Positions 1 to 8,591 of a stretch of DNA of 64,000 nt are shown here, piece after piece; position 1 is the first letter of the stretch; every line of letters starts with the position of its first letter. The stretch lies in assembly GCA_900290245.1 (NCBI GenBank), contig OKRB01000118.1, forward strand, positions 25,554 to 89,553. The letters are read 5' to 3'. The translations under genes were made by a program, and so were the position numbers. The DNA is from Candidatus Sulfuritelmatomonas gaucii. GTDB taxonomy: Bacteria > Acidobacteriota > Terriglobia > Terriglobales > Acidobacteriaceae. A model generated the notes under the pieces. It was not told the DNA's origin. It ran no database searches and was given only the letters and a program-made list of their open reading frames with translations.

Positions 1-935
1 TCTCTCGCCAAACCAAGCGCCTGGCTGTAGGCCTGCGCAGCACGCGACCAATCACCGGAATCGCGATAAATGTAACCAGCGTCGCTGAGCCATTTGAGCT
101 GGTTGCGCACGCTACCAAGCCGGCCTGCGTTGTTCTCTGCCGCAACGAACTGCTCAAGGGCTCTCTCGTGATCGCCCAACTGAAAATACGCCCAACCCAG
201 ATTGCCCGCAGCCCCTTCCGCAGTATTCTCATATCCCGAGCTTGTGGCCTCCTGATAAGCCGACTTTGACCAGTCGACAGCCTCATCGTAGTGATTGACC
301 TGCATCGCGATAAAGCCGAGATTCAGCGTAGTGGTTGCCTCAAGCCAGGAATCATGATGGCTGCGGGCGAAGGACAGCGCATGAAGAAAGCTCTGACGCG
401 CCTGATCGAAATGCCCAAGTTTCACCCCAAAAATACCGCGTGCGGCAAGTACATTCCCGCAGGTTGCAAAGTCTGAAGCTTGACACATGGTTTCGGCCTG
501 AGTAAGCCGTTGTTCGGCTGACAAAATCTGTTGTTGACGCGTGAGCGCGACTGCTTCAATTGCAAGTTTTTCTATGGCGTCAGCGTCGGGCATTGCGGGG
601 CTCCGAAGAGTACTGAGGGCATGAAGAGCATCCTCATACATGCCGCGTCGGAGCATGGAGTCTGCTTCGAGCAAAGTGAATCGCGACGCCCATGAAGGGT
701 TAGTGACCTGAAATTGTTTGGCGCTTGCTTCGGCTTCCTGTTGGCTCAACGCCAGGTAGCCACTTTGAAACAGACGCCATGCGTGGTCATATGCAGCCTG
801 GGCACAAGTGGGTCGTGTGTCTTCGAGCGGAAGCACCAACAGTAGCAAAAGCAGCGGGAGAAGCGTGATCGGGCGGAAACTGCGGTGCACTTGTGGCGAG
901 TCTCGACGCAACGGAGTGTCCGTCCGCGAGGCCAC
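1..935 (-). CDS. Secreted TPR-repeat protein, partial (C-terminus outside window)
   Basis: The minus-strand frame is open from a GTG at 935 (or GTG at 890) to the window edge. A hydrophobic leucine-rich signal segment (ITLLPLLLLLLVLPLE) is followed by helical repeats with TPR character, such as YDEAVDWSKSAYQEA and DHERALEQFVAAENN, in the pattern of two paired helices per 34-40 residues. The start overlaps the stop of the upstream gene (941), so the two are probably co-translated. Gene order sigma factor, anti-sigma, unknown protein, secreted TPR protein is a known acidobacterial arrangement in which the last gene often ends in a CHAT peptidase-like domain; that domain would be outside the window and is inference only. 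Substrate or partner cannot be told. Confidence 0.7.
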   Translation of the reverse strand, partial: MASRTDTPLRRDSPQVHRSFRPITLLPLLLLLLVLPLEDTRPTCAQAAYDHAWRLFQSGYLALSQQEAEASAKQFQVTNPSWASRFTLLEADSMLRRGMYEDALHALSTLRSPAMPDADAIEKLAIEAVALTRQQQILSAEQRLTQAETMCQASDFATCGNVLAARGIFGVKLGHFDQARQSFLHALSFARSHHDSWLEATTTLNLGFIAMQVNHYDEAVDWSKSAYQEATSSGYENTAEGAAGNLGWAYFQLGDHERALEQFVAAENNAGRLGSVRNQLKWLSDAGYIYRDSGDWSRAAQAYSQALGLAR

Positions 936-940
936 TGGCG

Positions 941-1804
941 TTATGGTTCCGTTGTCCCGTTGCTTGAACCATCCCCGGTATCTGCGCCGCCAGCGATGGC
1001 GCAGCCAAAGTGGAATTCGATCATTTTTAGCCGCACCGTAGTTTTCCTGGGAACTCCCGAACCCGGCTTGAAGTCCTCGTGATTGATCGTCACTTTGCCC
1101 AGGACGATCGTGCCGAAGTCCGGAATCGTGATCACATGGCCAGAGGAGGCTCCGGGATAGTCTCCACTCGCGGCTTTGACCAGGGAACACTCAACTTCCT
1201 CCTGTGGCGACCCAAGAGTGGAAGCAAGTTGATTGTACCGTTCGCGCAGAGTGGTCGGAAGATCTTGGCGTTCGCGGATCCGGCTCAGCATGCTGGAGAC
1301 GCACGACACGAGGTTGGAGTCCTGCGTGTACGCCGCATCGTCCGCCGGCTTGGAGCCGAGCAGTTTGAAATCGAGGTCAAGCGCGACCGGATGCCCGGCG
1401 ATGCGCAGATTCTCAAAGCGTGTTCCGAGGAAACTGACGGTCGGGACATATCCGTCGAGCGAGTGCTCGGTGATCATTTGACCTACGATGCGATCGGCGG
1501 TAACGACATCGAGCACGTTCAACCCTTCAACGGCTGTTGTCGTCAATGTTGTCCAGCCTTGCCCCGGCTTTGTGCTGCGATTGCCGGCAACCTGCGTATA
1601 GCCGGACTGGAATGAAATGACCGATTCAAGACGATAGCCCTCGGCCCGTTGCGACAGATAACCACCTTCATCACGCAGATGCGCATAGCCCTGAGGCTCG
1701 ATCTCAGCAACCAGGGGCAGCTGCAAGTGGCCCGACAGGATTTTGGCTTCCGCATGATAGTGATGCGTTCTTCCATTCACAGTTTGTTCGTTCACATAAG
1801 ACAT
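941..1804 (-). CDS. Conserved hypothetical protein of the sigma/anti-sigma cluster (287 aa)
   Basis: An intact 287-residue protein with no signal peptide or membrane helix. It is rich in beta-strand-like segments (HAEAKILSGHLQLPLVAEIE near the N-terminus; VITIPDFGTIVLGKVTI and TTVRLKMIEFHF near the C-terminus), which suggests a beta-sandwich or barrel. A low-complexity Gly/Asp/Ser tail closes the protein. I do not recognise a named family. A strong Shine-Dalgarno sequence (AAAGGAG) lies about 12 bases before the ATG at 1804. It sits between the anti-sigma gene, 133 bp upstream, and the secreted TPR gene, whose GTG start overlaps its stop codon, so it is very likely part of the same transcription unit. 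Confidence 0.75.
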   Translation of the reverse strand: MSYVNEQTVNGRTHHYHAEAKILSGHLQLPLVAEIEPQGYAHLRDEGGYLSQRAEGYRLESVISFQSGYTQVAGNRSTKPGQGWTTLTTTAVEGLNVLDVVTADRIVGQMITEHSLDGYVPTVSFLGTRFENLRIAGHPVALDLDFKLLGSKPADDAAYTQDSNLVSCVSSMLSRIRERQDLPTTLRERYNQLASTLGSPQEEVECSLVKAASGDYPGASSGHVITIPDFGTIVLGKVTINHEDFKPGSGVPRKTTVRLKMIEFHFGCAIAGGADTGDGSSNGTTEP

Positions 1805-1937
1805 GGTCGACTCATGCTCCTTTGCATGCAGACATTTCTTGGAGTGCTTGCCGGGTTCTGGCTTCTGATTCGCCCGCAGGAGGGGATCTTGGAAAACGAG
1901 ACGATTTCGGGGCCGGTTCCAAACCTTCTGGAATCTG

Positions 1938-2639
1938 CTAATTCGTCATTACTATATCAAAATTGTATTGATCGAATGGAGTACGCACCCCTTGTGCGCT
2001 GACGCTGGTAATCAACAGCGAATACGATCCGGAGTGCAGGGCGCTGCCCGGAATGGTGAGGGAAAACCGCTCTTCGCTATCAGTTTCAGGCGCCGGAGCA
2101 GCTAACGTGCTGGCCCAGACGAGTTTACCTTGCGAGTCGCGTAGGCTGAAGGAATAGGAAGCCGCGGGTGCCATGCCGGGATCGGCCGACAAATCAATCG
2201 GCAATGCTACGCCGTGCGCCCGATCGACTGTGAAGGTGGGCAGCGTGGCGCCGCGCGTTGCCGGGTGCAACGGAGCCACAGGGGCAAGTCGGGGCTCGGT
2301 CGCCGACTGGCGCAGCGCAGGAAATGTCACGAAGTTTTGATACCCAACCACCATAAGCAACGCGGCCAGGGCAGGAACCGCAAATGCCGGGCGCCACAAG
2401 AAGAATGAAAAGCTTCGCTTGGTGCCGGACTTTGTCTCGTCGGATCTGCTTTGCGAAGCTGCAAGGGCCGGGAGCTGATTCTTTGCTTCCTGAACGAAGA
2501 GAGTGCCGGCGCGGAGGTCGAGAGCGCACTCCGCGCAATCGAAAACATGCTCTTCAAAGGCATCGCGCGCATCGGGAGCGAGTTCATTGAGCAGGTATCG
2601 TTCTGCGGCCATTTGTTCCACTGCTTCGGTATGATTCAT
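1938..2639 (-). CDS. Zinc-finger anti-sigma factor with one membrane helix
   Basis: A 233-residue protein. The cytoplasmic N-terminus carries the zf-HC2/ZAS signature HVFDCAEC (H-x3-C-x2-C) near residue 31, the metal site by which such proteins hold a cognate ECF sigma factor. One transmembrane helix (AFAVPALAALLMVVGYQNFV) lies near residues 84-103. The remaining 130 residues are extracytoplasmic and beta-rich, with a segment ending in SYSLLITSVSAQG, a plausible sensor domain. It directly follows the sigma-factor gene (53 bp gap, same strand), the normal order for a sigma/anti-sigma pair. Family-based inference: it sequesters the sigma factor until an envelope or nutrient signal releases it. 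Confidence 0.85.
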   Translation of the reverse strand: MNHTEAVEQMAAERYLLNELAPDARDAFEEHVFDCAECALDLRAGTLFVQEAKNQLPALAASQSRSDETKSGTKRSFSFFLWRPAFAVPALAALLMVVGYQNFVTFPALRQSATEPRLAPVAPLHPATRGATLPTFTVDRAHGVALPIDLSADPGMAPAASYSFSLRDSQGKLVWASTLAAPAPETDSEERFSLTIPGSALHSGSYSLLITSVSAQGVRTPFDQYNFDIVMTN

Positions 2640-2692
2640 CTTTTCCTCCCGTTCAATTCGGCCAACGCTTCAGCCACGATATGGCAAGAGAA

Positions 2693-3280
2693 TCAGGTAT
2701 CGGCGCCGAGGGGCATGCGGTTGCCCATGTGCTTCGTATACTCAACCTTAAATTCCTGCTTGGCGCGATGGAGCAGGACTCGCAGATACTCCCTGTCGAC
2801 GCCGAACTGCCGGCAGACCTCATCTCGATCGCGTTCATCGAGGAAAATTGCTTTCAACAAGGAGCGGTCTCGTTCCGGAAGGCGAAGGAGAATGGAGCGA
2901 ACTTTTTCCTTGAGTTGCCGGGCGAAAATGATGTCGATGACGTCAGCACCCGTTGCAGCGGGCTCCGGCGCGCCTGCTTCATCGAGCGACTCGCTGCGGC
3001 CTGTGGAGCGGTAATGCTCGAAGAGAACGTAGTTGCACACGTTGTTAACGAACGCCCCCAGGCTTTCCGGTCGGCGCAGACCCTCATCCCTGCGCAAGAC
3101 ATCAAAGACCCGCGCGAATGTTTCCTGGCAAACATCGTCAATGGCGTGGGAAGATTGAAGGCGTGACCGGAGCTTGAGTTTGAGCAGGGCAGTGAAATAT
3201 GCGACAAAATGCTCCTGTGTCTGCCGGTCTCCCGCGCGAAGATCCGCCACGTACTTCGCATCGAATGAATGAAATTGCAA
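2693..3280 (-). CDS. ECF-type RNA polymerase sigma factor
   Basis: Sigma-70 region 2 is visible as DDVCQETFARVFDVLRR with NYVLFEHYRSTGR following. Region 4 is visible as LPERDRSLLKAIFLDERDRDE plus a recognition helix VDREYLRVLLHRAKQEFK. The open frame extends to 3424, but the first 48 residues are Arg/Pro-rich and unlike sigma factors, so I prefer the TTG at 3280, giving 195 aa starting just before the conserved QFHSFDAKY. A GGCGGGG stretch upstream could serve as ribosome-binding site. The product should direct transcription of its own target genes under control of the membrane anti-sigma factor encoded immediately downstream. The start codon is the main uncertainty. Confidence 0.85.
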   Translation of the reverse strand: MQFHSFDAKYVADLRAGDRQTQEHFVAYFTALLKLKLRSRLQSSHAIDDVCQETFARVFDVLRRDEGLRRPESLGAFVNNVCNYVLFEHYRSTGRSESLDEAGAPEPAATGADVIDIIFARQLKEKVRSILLRLPERDRSLLKAIFLDERDRDEVCRQFGVDREYLRVLLHRAKQEFKVEYTKHMGNRMPLGADT

Positions 3281-3420
3281 AGCTAACCCCGCCCTGGGAA
3301 TAGACGGGTATAGTATCGCAGGCGGTGTCGGCGATGGAAAGCATCCTGGCCGTGGGGTGGCGGAATGCGTTCGGCGCCTCACAGGCCTGCCGCGTCCGGC
3401 CTGGCAGCGACGCACAGAGC

Positions 3421-3681
3421 TCATCGAGCAACCCCGAATCGTCTGCTTGCCAGCAGATAGAATGCGTCTCTGGGGTCGACCTGCTGGATCGGCTGGACAG
3501 GGTTGAACCGGTAGATTCTTCCGGTGAATCTTCCGGATATGGCGATTTCCAGGCGCCCGAGATACTCGACGTTCAAGTGGTAGTCACGTTCACCGAGCAT
3601 GAAACGAATCTGCGCCGGATGACTATTGATTCCACCCAACCTCGAGCTCATGAGCCGGCTTTTTGCTCGCGGAGAAAGCAT
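3421..3681 (-). CDS. Small hypothetical protein (86 aa)
   Basis: A short protein whose C-terminal half has a coherent beta-strand pattern (YHLNVEYLGRLEIAISGRFT, then IYRFNPVQPIQQVDPRDAFYLL). The ending DPRDAFYLLASRRF resembles small proteins that end in a 'value must lie in range' type beta motif, but I do not recognise the family. It overlaps the end of the upstream membrane-protein gene by about 59 bp. A later ATG at 3651 would shorten the overlap. Coding status is supported mainly by composition and by its place in a minus-strand series. Confidence 0.45.
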   Translation of the reverse strand: MLSPRAKSRLMSSRLGGINSHPAQIRFMLGERDYHLNVEYLGRLEIAISGRFTGRIYRFNPVQPIQQVDPRDAFYLLASRRFGVAR

Positions 3682-3973
3682 AGTTGGTCCTCTTAGCCAA
3701 TATTTGGAGCAGGCAGGCCCCTGCGGAAAGCACTTGCCCGCTGAAGAACAATCCGATCCAGCCTCTGACGAACCATATTGCAGCCAAAAATGAAATCCAA
3801 AGGGTCAAACAGGAGATGACATTCGTCATGTATGCAGCCTTTCCAGGGCGGGATTTCGCTGCCAGATCGGTGGCTGAATTTCGGAACATGGGATGATCCG
3901 CCTCTATTAATAGGAGCCGCCATGGCGCTGATGGATCCGCGTCAGGTCGCGCGGCATGATCGTTTGTACTCAT
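3623..3973 (-). CDS. Small two-helix membrane protein
   Basis: A 116-residue protein with a polar N-terminus and two closely spaced hydrophobic helices, NVISCLTLWISFLAAIWFV and GWIGLFFSGQVLSAGACLLQ, separated by a short Arg/Gly turn. The end is basic and soluble. No enzymatic motif is visible. It lies just upstream of the 86-aa gene on the same strand. The family is unknown to me; a small inner-membrane accessory protein is the simplest reading. Confidence 0.45.
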   Translation of the reverse strand: MSTNDHAARPDADPSAPWRLLLIEADHPMFRNSATDLAAKSRPGKAAYMTNVISCLTLWISFLAAIWFVRGWIGLFFSGQVLSAGACLLQILAKRTNYAFSASKKPAHELEVGWNQ

Positions 3974-3979
3974 CTCGAG

Positions 3980-4634
3980 TCCTGTTCAGCCGGTTTTTGA
4001 GCGCCTGCGGGGCCCGCCCCAAGTGACGGGCCCCGCATGTTCTGGGGGAGGGTACCTGGCTCGACTGTGGAGGCTCCGTAGGGCCAGTAAGGACGCGGCC
4101 AAGGCTTCCGCGCCGTACCGGCCCGTGCGACCCAGCAGCATGAAGCTGCCGCCGCATTCAAGAGATTCTTGGGCTGAGAGTCGTTAGGCATGAATCGCCA
4201 TCCATGTAAACGCCGCTGCACTCGTCAGACACGGCAGAAGTCGTGCCTTTGAATGCATCGGTTTTCACGCCCGATTTTCCGGGCTCGATGGGTAGTGCAG
4301 CGCTCCAGGCGATCGTTTCAGCATTTTCAGAAAAAGATTGACTGGGGGTTACGCCTGCCTCGAAGATGAGCGTTTTCTTCGCCGTTTATTTGAAACGTTT
4401 GCCAGCGTATCAGCACCATTGGGATGAAGCAGTACCGACGCTGCCTGACAAACGCTTTGAATTTTGTTCAAGACTTCGCTTGTCCTAAAACCGCATTTCA
4501 CATATCGGGCCAAGAATTGAGACTGTCTCATCTGAGATGCAGGCGATTCTTACCGGACCTCGCCGCTTCCCAATGGAATCGTCAGATTCCGCGCCAGGGC
4601 CCGCATCGCAAGCGATTTATCTGGAGGGAACGCC
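3980..4634. other. Intergenic stretch with hairpin and a decayed coding remnant
   Basis: No intact gene. On the minus strand, 4125-4221 encodes NAAAASCCWVARA, which resembles a conserved cysteine/tryptophan tail seen at the end of many secreted acidobacterial proteins (usually followed by VYGAE). Here the next frame reads YGAEA, so one base appears lost near 4108. A perfect 10-bp inverted repeat, GCGGGGCCCG at 4007-4016 and its complement at 4027-4036, lies beyond the remnant and could be its old terminator. The rest up to the GGDEF gene shows nothing I can support. Confidence 0.35.
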
Positions 4635-5840
4635 ATGTGTGCAAGCCATGCGTACGTTTCGTTAGATACTCCCGTTTCTCCGCATCAGCTTCCGATTTTT
4701 GACGCAATCCGCGACCTGGCGGGAATGGCGAATCAATTTGCGGAAGAAGGGGGAACCAGCAACGAGCAGAAGCCAAATTCCGTGACAATATTGGTCGACG
4801 CTGAAGTCGACGGCGCAAGATATATGCTCGTACGCATGCCGCGGCTCGATCATTCGGGCCACCCGGGGCCTGTGACCCAAAGCGCCGCGGCAGATGAAAC
4901 GCCTGGTGAACGGCGTCATAAATTTGGCGACCTCCGGCGGGTTCTGATTGCCGAAAGCGACAGCGCCACGCGGCTTCGCCTGCTCCATCTGCTTCGCGAA
5001 TGGGGCTTCAACAGTGAGGTGGCGACAGACGGAATCGAAGCGCTGATGTTTCTTGAACAACACAGAGCGCCTGATCTGCTGATCATGAACCAGTCGTTGC
5101 CCGCCATTGACGGTATCGAATTATGCCGGCGGATCACCCGCGAATCGGGCGGACAGTCTCCATACATTTTCATCACGGGCTGCCAGAACGGCCGTCGAGA
5201 CGTTGCCGAATCTCTTGAATCGGGGGCCTCGGAGTATCTGAGCTTGCCATTCGAGGAGCAGGAGTTGAAAGCCAGGCTCCTTGTTGCCCTTCGCGCGCTG
5301 ACCCGCCAGGACAGCTTGATCAGCTCGCGCGAGCAGCTTCGCGATCAGGCTTCCAGAGATTCGCTTACAGGAGTCTCGAATCGGAGAGCAATTCTTGAGT
5401 TTCTCGAAGAAGAATTAGTCCGCGCCGGCCGCAATGTTCAATCCACCGGAGTCCTGATGCTCGATCTGGACCATTTCAAAAGGGTCAACGATGCTCTCGG
5501 ACACCCGGCGGGCGATTTGGTACTGCAGCAAGTAGTTCGTCGTTTAAGCAGCATGCTGCGCGCGCATGATCGCCTCGGCCGCTATGGCGGAGAAGAATTC
5601 ATGATCGTTGTTCCCGCTGTCGACCAGGCAGGACTCTGCGAACTCACGGAACGAATTCGAGCGGCCGTCGATGCGGAGCCCTTTCATGCAGAAGCGAACG
5701 AAATACAAGTCACGCTCAGCATCGGCGCAGCGATCTCAAAATCGGGTGACAGATCGAGTACAAAACTGATTGCAACTGCAGATGAAGCTTTATATAAAGC
5801 CAAGAATCTAGGCCGCAATCGAGTGGTCTGTGGTATCTAA
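4635..5840 (+). CDS. Diguanylate cyclase with degenerate receiver domain
   Basis: A 401-residue protein. Residues 50-70 (VDGARYMLVRMPR) resemble the beta element that precedes the HTH in some LuxR-type regulators. Residues about 100-220 form a CheY-like receiver, but the phospho-acceptor aspartate is Asn152 (DLLIMNQSLP), the conserved lysine of the K-P-F motif is Leu204 (YLSLPF), and the acidic pair is E107-S108. Thr181 is kept. Residues about 235-401 form a GGDEF domain with active-site GGEEF at 318-322 and an intact inhibitory I-site R309-x-x-D312. It should therefore make c-di-GMP with product inhibition, but canonical phospho-relay control looks lost. GGAGGG precedes the ATG by 8 bases. 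No histidine kinase is adjacent. Confidence 0.9.
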   Translation: MCASHAYVSLDTPVSPHQLPIFDAIRDLAGMANQFAEEGGTSNEQKPNSVTILVDAEVDGARYMLVRMPRLDHSGHPGPVTQSAAADETPGERRHKFGDLRRVLIAESDSATRLRLLHLLREWGFNSEVATDGIEALMFLEQHRAPDLLIMNQSLPAIDGIELCRRITRESGGQSPYIFITGCQNGRRDVAESLESGASEYLSLPFEEQELKARLLVALRALTRQDSLISSREQLRDQASRDSLTGVSNRRAILEFLEEELVRAGRNVQSTGVLMLDLDHFKRVNDALGHPAGDLVLQQVVRRLSSMLRAHDRLGRYGGEEFMIVVPAVDQAGLCELTERIRAAVDAEPFHAEANEIQVTLSIGAAISKSGDRSSTKLIATADEALYKAKNLGRNRVVCGI

Positions 5841-5986
5841 AGAACCATGCAAGTTCGATTGGCAAGATACTGCCGCTCAGTGAGGCGGCCAGGCCTAGGC
5901 AGAGGCGGAAAAGGGTGGCAGCGGGAAGCTCTTGCTGATACCTTGAACTCATTGCTGGACAGATGTTGTCTCAAGGAAGAACTGAA

Positions 5987-6340
5987 ATGGTGAAAAAGCG
6001 GCGCGGAATTAATCCCGCTTCTCGACCGAGTGGCGATGGGTGCGTAGAATGCCTGGCGTCGCCGGATGGTTGGTGGTTTCACCTCCGGCGGTGCGCGGAG
6101 TGTGGGCACATCGGTTGCTGTGACAGTTCCCCGAGTCAGCACGCATCAAAGCATGCGGCGGCGACAGGGCATCCGATCATAACCAGCTTTGAGCCGGGTG
6201 AGGACTGGTTCTTCGATTACCAAAAGCAGGAAACGGTCGAAGGTGTGGAGATGCTTCCGCCGCGCGCGCATCCCGCAAGTCAGCCCACACCTGGACCCGC
6301 AGGAAGAGTGCCAGCCAACTGGGAGTCGCTCCTGAATTAG
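5987..6340 (+). CDS. UBP-type zinc-finger protein
   Basis: A 117-residue soluble protein with the zf-UBP cysteine/histidine pattern: CVECLASPDGWWFHLRRC, then CGHIGCCD, then QHASKHAAATGHP, which together supply the Cys and His ligands of the fold. Bacterial single-domain versions are common but their role is unknown; in eukaryotes the fold binds the C-terminal tail of ubiquitin. I chose the ATG at 5987 because AAGGAAG lies 7-8 bases before it; the frame extends eight codons further to 5963. It stands alone between the GGDEF gene and the VOC gene on the same strand. Confidence 0.8.
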   Translation: MVKKRRGINPASRPSGDGCVECLASPDGWWFHLRRCAECGHIGCCDSSPSQHASKHAAATGHPIITSFEPGEDWFFDYQKQETVEGVEMLPPRAHPASQPTPGPAGRVPANWESLLN

Positions 6341-6434
6341 CTGCCCGTTATAGGATAGCCAGCAGATGAAAGGCTTCTTTTACCGTAGTCATTTTCGCCC
6401 GCATCATAATTCGTCTTGAAACAGGAGATACCAC

Positions 6435-6881
6435 ATGGATCTACCTGACGCGCCGATTGCACACGAAGGCTTCTTCGCAGCCCACTTCTTCACCGTCAGC
6501 GACCAGGAAAAATCGAGGGACTTCTACGTCCGAATTCTTGGCGGAAAATTGATCAAACCAGAAAATCCCGGCTACATCAAGTTGGCGAATACGTGGATCA
6601 TTCTCAATTCCGGCGGTGGCCCCACTCCCGACAAGCCGAAGGTCCTTCTTGAGACGCCGACGAATCTGAACAGAGTAAGCAGCTTCTTGAATTTGCGTGT
6701 CGCCGACATTTGGGCCTGCTACAAAGAATGGGGCGACAAAGGAGCTTCCTTTCTTACAGAACCATGGGCCAATACTGATGGCTGGGAATGGCGCTGCTAC
6801 CTGCGTGATCCAGACGGCTACATCATCGAGGTTGGCCAATATACCCAACTCGCCATCGACTGGTTCAAAAGCCGCGGCTAA
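6435..6881 (+). CDS. VOC-family (glyoxalase/dioxygenase fold) protein
   Basis: A 148-residue protein with paired beta-alpha-beta modules typical of the vicinal-oxygen-chelate superfamily: HFFTVSDQEKSRDFYVRILGG at the start and WRCYLRDPDGYIIEVGQY at the end. The terminal Glu in IIEVGQ and a His near residue 17 are candidate metal ligands. Family members include glyoxalase I, fosfomycin-resistance proteins and extradiol dioxygenases, and the substrate cannot be assigned here. A good ribosome-binding site (CAGGAGA) precedes the ATG by about 7 bases. Confidence 0.85.
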   Translation: MDLPDAPIAHEGFFAAHFFTVSDQEKSRDFYVRILGGKLIKPENPGYIKLANTWIILNSGGGPTPDKPKVLLETPTNLNRVSSFLNLRVADIWACYKEWGDKGASFLTEPWANTDGWEWRCYLRDPDGYIIEVGQYTQLAIDWFKSRG

Positions 6882-6996
6882 CTTGACCAGCGATATACAA
6901 CAGAACGTTCGAAGCTTCCCGGCTCGGCGCGTCAACGTTGTGCTCCGCAACCCTGAATGGAGGCGGGCATCGTGCGGTCCATTGGCTGGAAGGCAA

Positions 6997-8373
6997 CTAA
7001 GTTACGAGCGCAAGCCGAACTTGAAAGACAGTGTCACCCGGCTTTGAAGTGACTTGTATATTGCCGCCAAGCTTTCTAACGATGGTCTGTACAGTGGTCA
7101 GCCCGAGGCCCGTTCCTTCGCCAACATCCTTGGTCGTAAAAAATGGATCAAAAATGTAGGGCTTGATCTCCGCTGGAATTCCGGAACCGCTATCGCCAAT
7201 TTCAATCACCGCGTAGTTGTCTTCGCGGAAGATCTGCAGCCGAAGTTCACCTTGACCGGGCATTGCGTCGATGGCATTTTCGATCAGGTTGGTCCAGACC
7301 TGACTCAACTCACTCCCCACCGCGCTGACCAGCAGCGGAACCGGTTCGCAGTTACGCTTCACCTCAATGCCAGGTCGCAGGATGTGGGCCAGTGTGCCAA
7401 GCGTGGTTTCGAGGCTCCGCGCGACATCAATATCCTGCACCGGCGCCTGGTCCATATAGGTATATTCCTTAACCGTCCGAACCAGATTCGAGATCCGATC
7501 GCTGCTGTTCTCTACTGCGCCGAGAAGAATCGACAATTCCGCAGATGCCGCGATTCGCGCCGGTGCCGGGCGAGCCGTGCGCGAATCGAGATTTGTTAAC
7601 AGAGAGACGAGAGTGTCCGAGGCCATATTGCACTTTGCCAGACTCGCCGACAACTCCCATGGATCGGGGTGGCCATGGCTGCGGAGTATCGAATTTAGTC
7701 TTTCCTCCAGGTCGCCGAGAGCGAGCCCGTCTAGCAGAACAGCCTTTGATTCGAGCAACGAGGCCTCCGCCTCTTCAATTCTGGCCTTGTCCGAATCATT
7801 GACAGACAGTCGCCACAATTCGGAGTTCGCGCCTCGCATTTTCGCCAGCATATCGCGCATTTGATCGGCCGCGCGCTTGACAGCCGACGCCGGGTTATTC
7901 AATTCGTGAGCAAGCCCCGCGGATAATTTACCCAATGAGGCCGAACGGTCGCGCATCTGCTCGATTCGGGTTCCTTCCCGAATTCTTTCGGACATCATGG
8001 CGACCAATCTTGTGGTCAATTCCGGCATTTTGTGGATAAGTTCTGAGAACCGCGCAACGGGAAATTTGCCGAGACGCCCATCCGTCAGGGCGCGGCCGGT
8101 TACCGTGAAACGTTTCATCCTGGAAAAAGGAAGTACCCCACTGACCTCGCCGGCTTGAGCCGGGAGGGTAACGATGTCGCCACCGAACTCTCCACTCCAC
8201 TGAAAGAGTCCTTCAAGGAAAATGAACATCCAGTCCGCTGGATCGTCCTTATGTACAAATGCCTCTCCGGGCTGAACAGAGACTTCTTGTATTTGCCTCA
8301 GAAACCACTCGATCTGGTCATCCGGCAAATCCGAGAATGCTGCCACACCCCGCAATTCGACTAAACTAATCAT
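6997..8373 (-). CDS. Sensor histidine kinase with N-terminal cyclic-nucleotide-binding domain
   Basis: A 458-residue soluble kinase. Residues 1-120 form a cNMP-binding (Crp-like) beta-roll (VQPGEAFVHKDDPADWMFIF). The H-box reads LGKLSAGLAHELNNPASAV with phospho-acceptor His in AHELNNP. The C-terminal HATPase domain has the N-box NLIENAIDAM, G1 DSGSGIP, an F-box FDPFFTTK and G2 GTGLGL. There is no membrane helix or receiver domain, so it probably senses a cytoplasmic ligand through the roll. No response regulator is adjacent, so it is an orphan kinase. It is convergent with the VOC gene. A 12-bp perfect palindrome, GATCAGCTGATC, lies at 8479-8490 upstream of its start. Confidence 0.92.
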   Translation of the reverse strand: MISLVELRGVAAFSDLPDDQIEWFLRQIQEVSVQPGEAFVHKDDPADWMFIFLEGLFQWSGEFGGDIVTLPAQAGEVSGVLPFSRMKRFTVTGRALTDGRLGKFPVARFSELIHKMPELTTRLVAMMSERIREGTRIEQMRDRSASLGKLSAGLAHELNNPASAVKRAADQMRDMLAKMRGANSELWRLSVNDSDKARIEEAEASLLESKAVLLDGLALGDLEERLNSILRSHGHPDPWELSASLAKCNMASDTLVSLLTNLDSRTARPAPARIAASAELSILLGAVENSSDRISNLVRTVKEYTYMDQAPVQDIDVARSLETTLGTLAHILRPGIEVKRNCEPVPLLVSAVGSELSQVWTNLIENAIDAMPGQGELRLQIFREDNYAVIEIGDSGSGIPAEIKPYIFDPFFTTKDVGEGTGLGLTTVQTIVRKLGGNIQVTSKPGDTVFQVRLALVT

Positions 8374-8591
8374 TCATCAAGCCTTTCCGTGAGTAGAGCA
8401 ATCGATCCCTCAAGTCTCAACGGCGCTCGGAGAAGCGCAAACTGCCGATTCCTCATTCGGAGATTCAATCGGCATCTTGATCAGCTGATCTTACTCGACC
8501 GAGTCTATGCCGCATGAATGGACAGGATTCAGTTCTTTCAGCTACGCCAGTGAAGAACTGGTGACACCAGAAATACTACCTGAGGGCAAGG

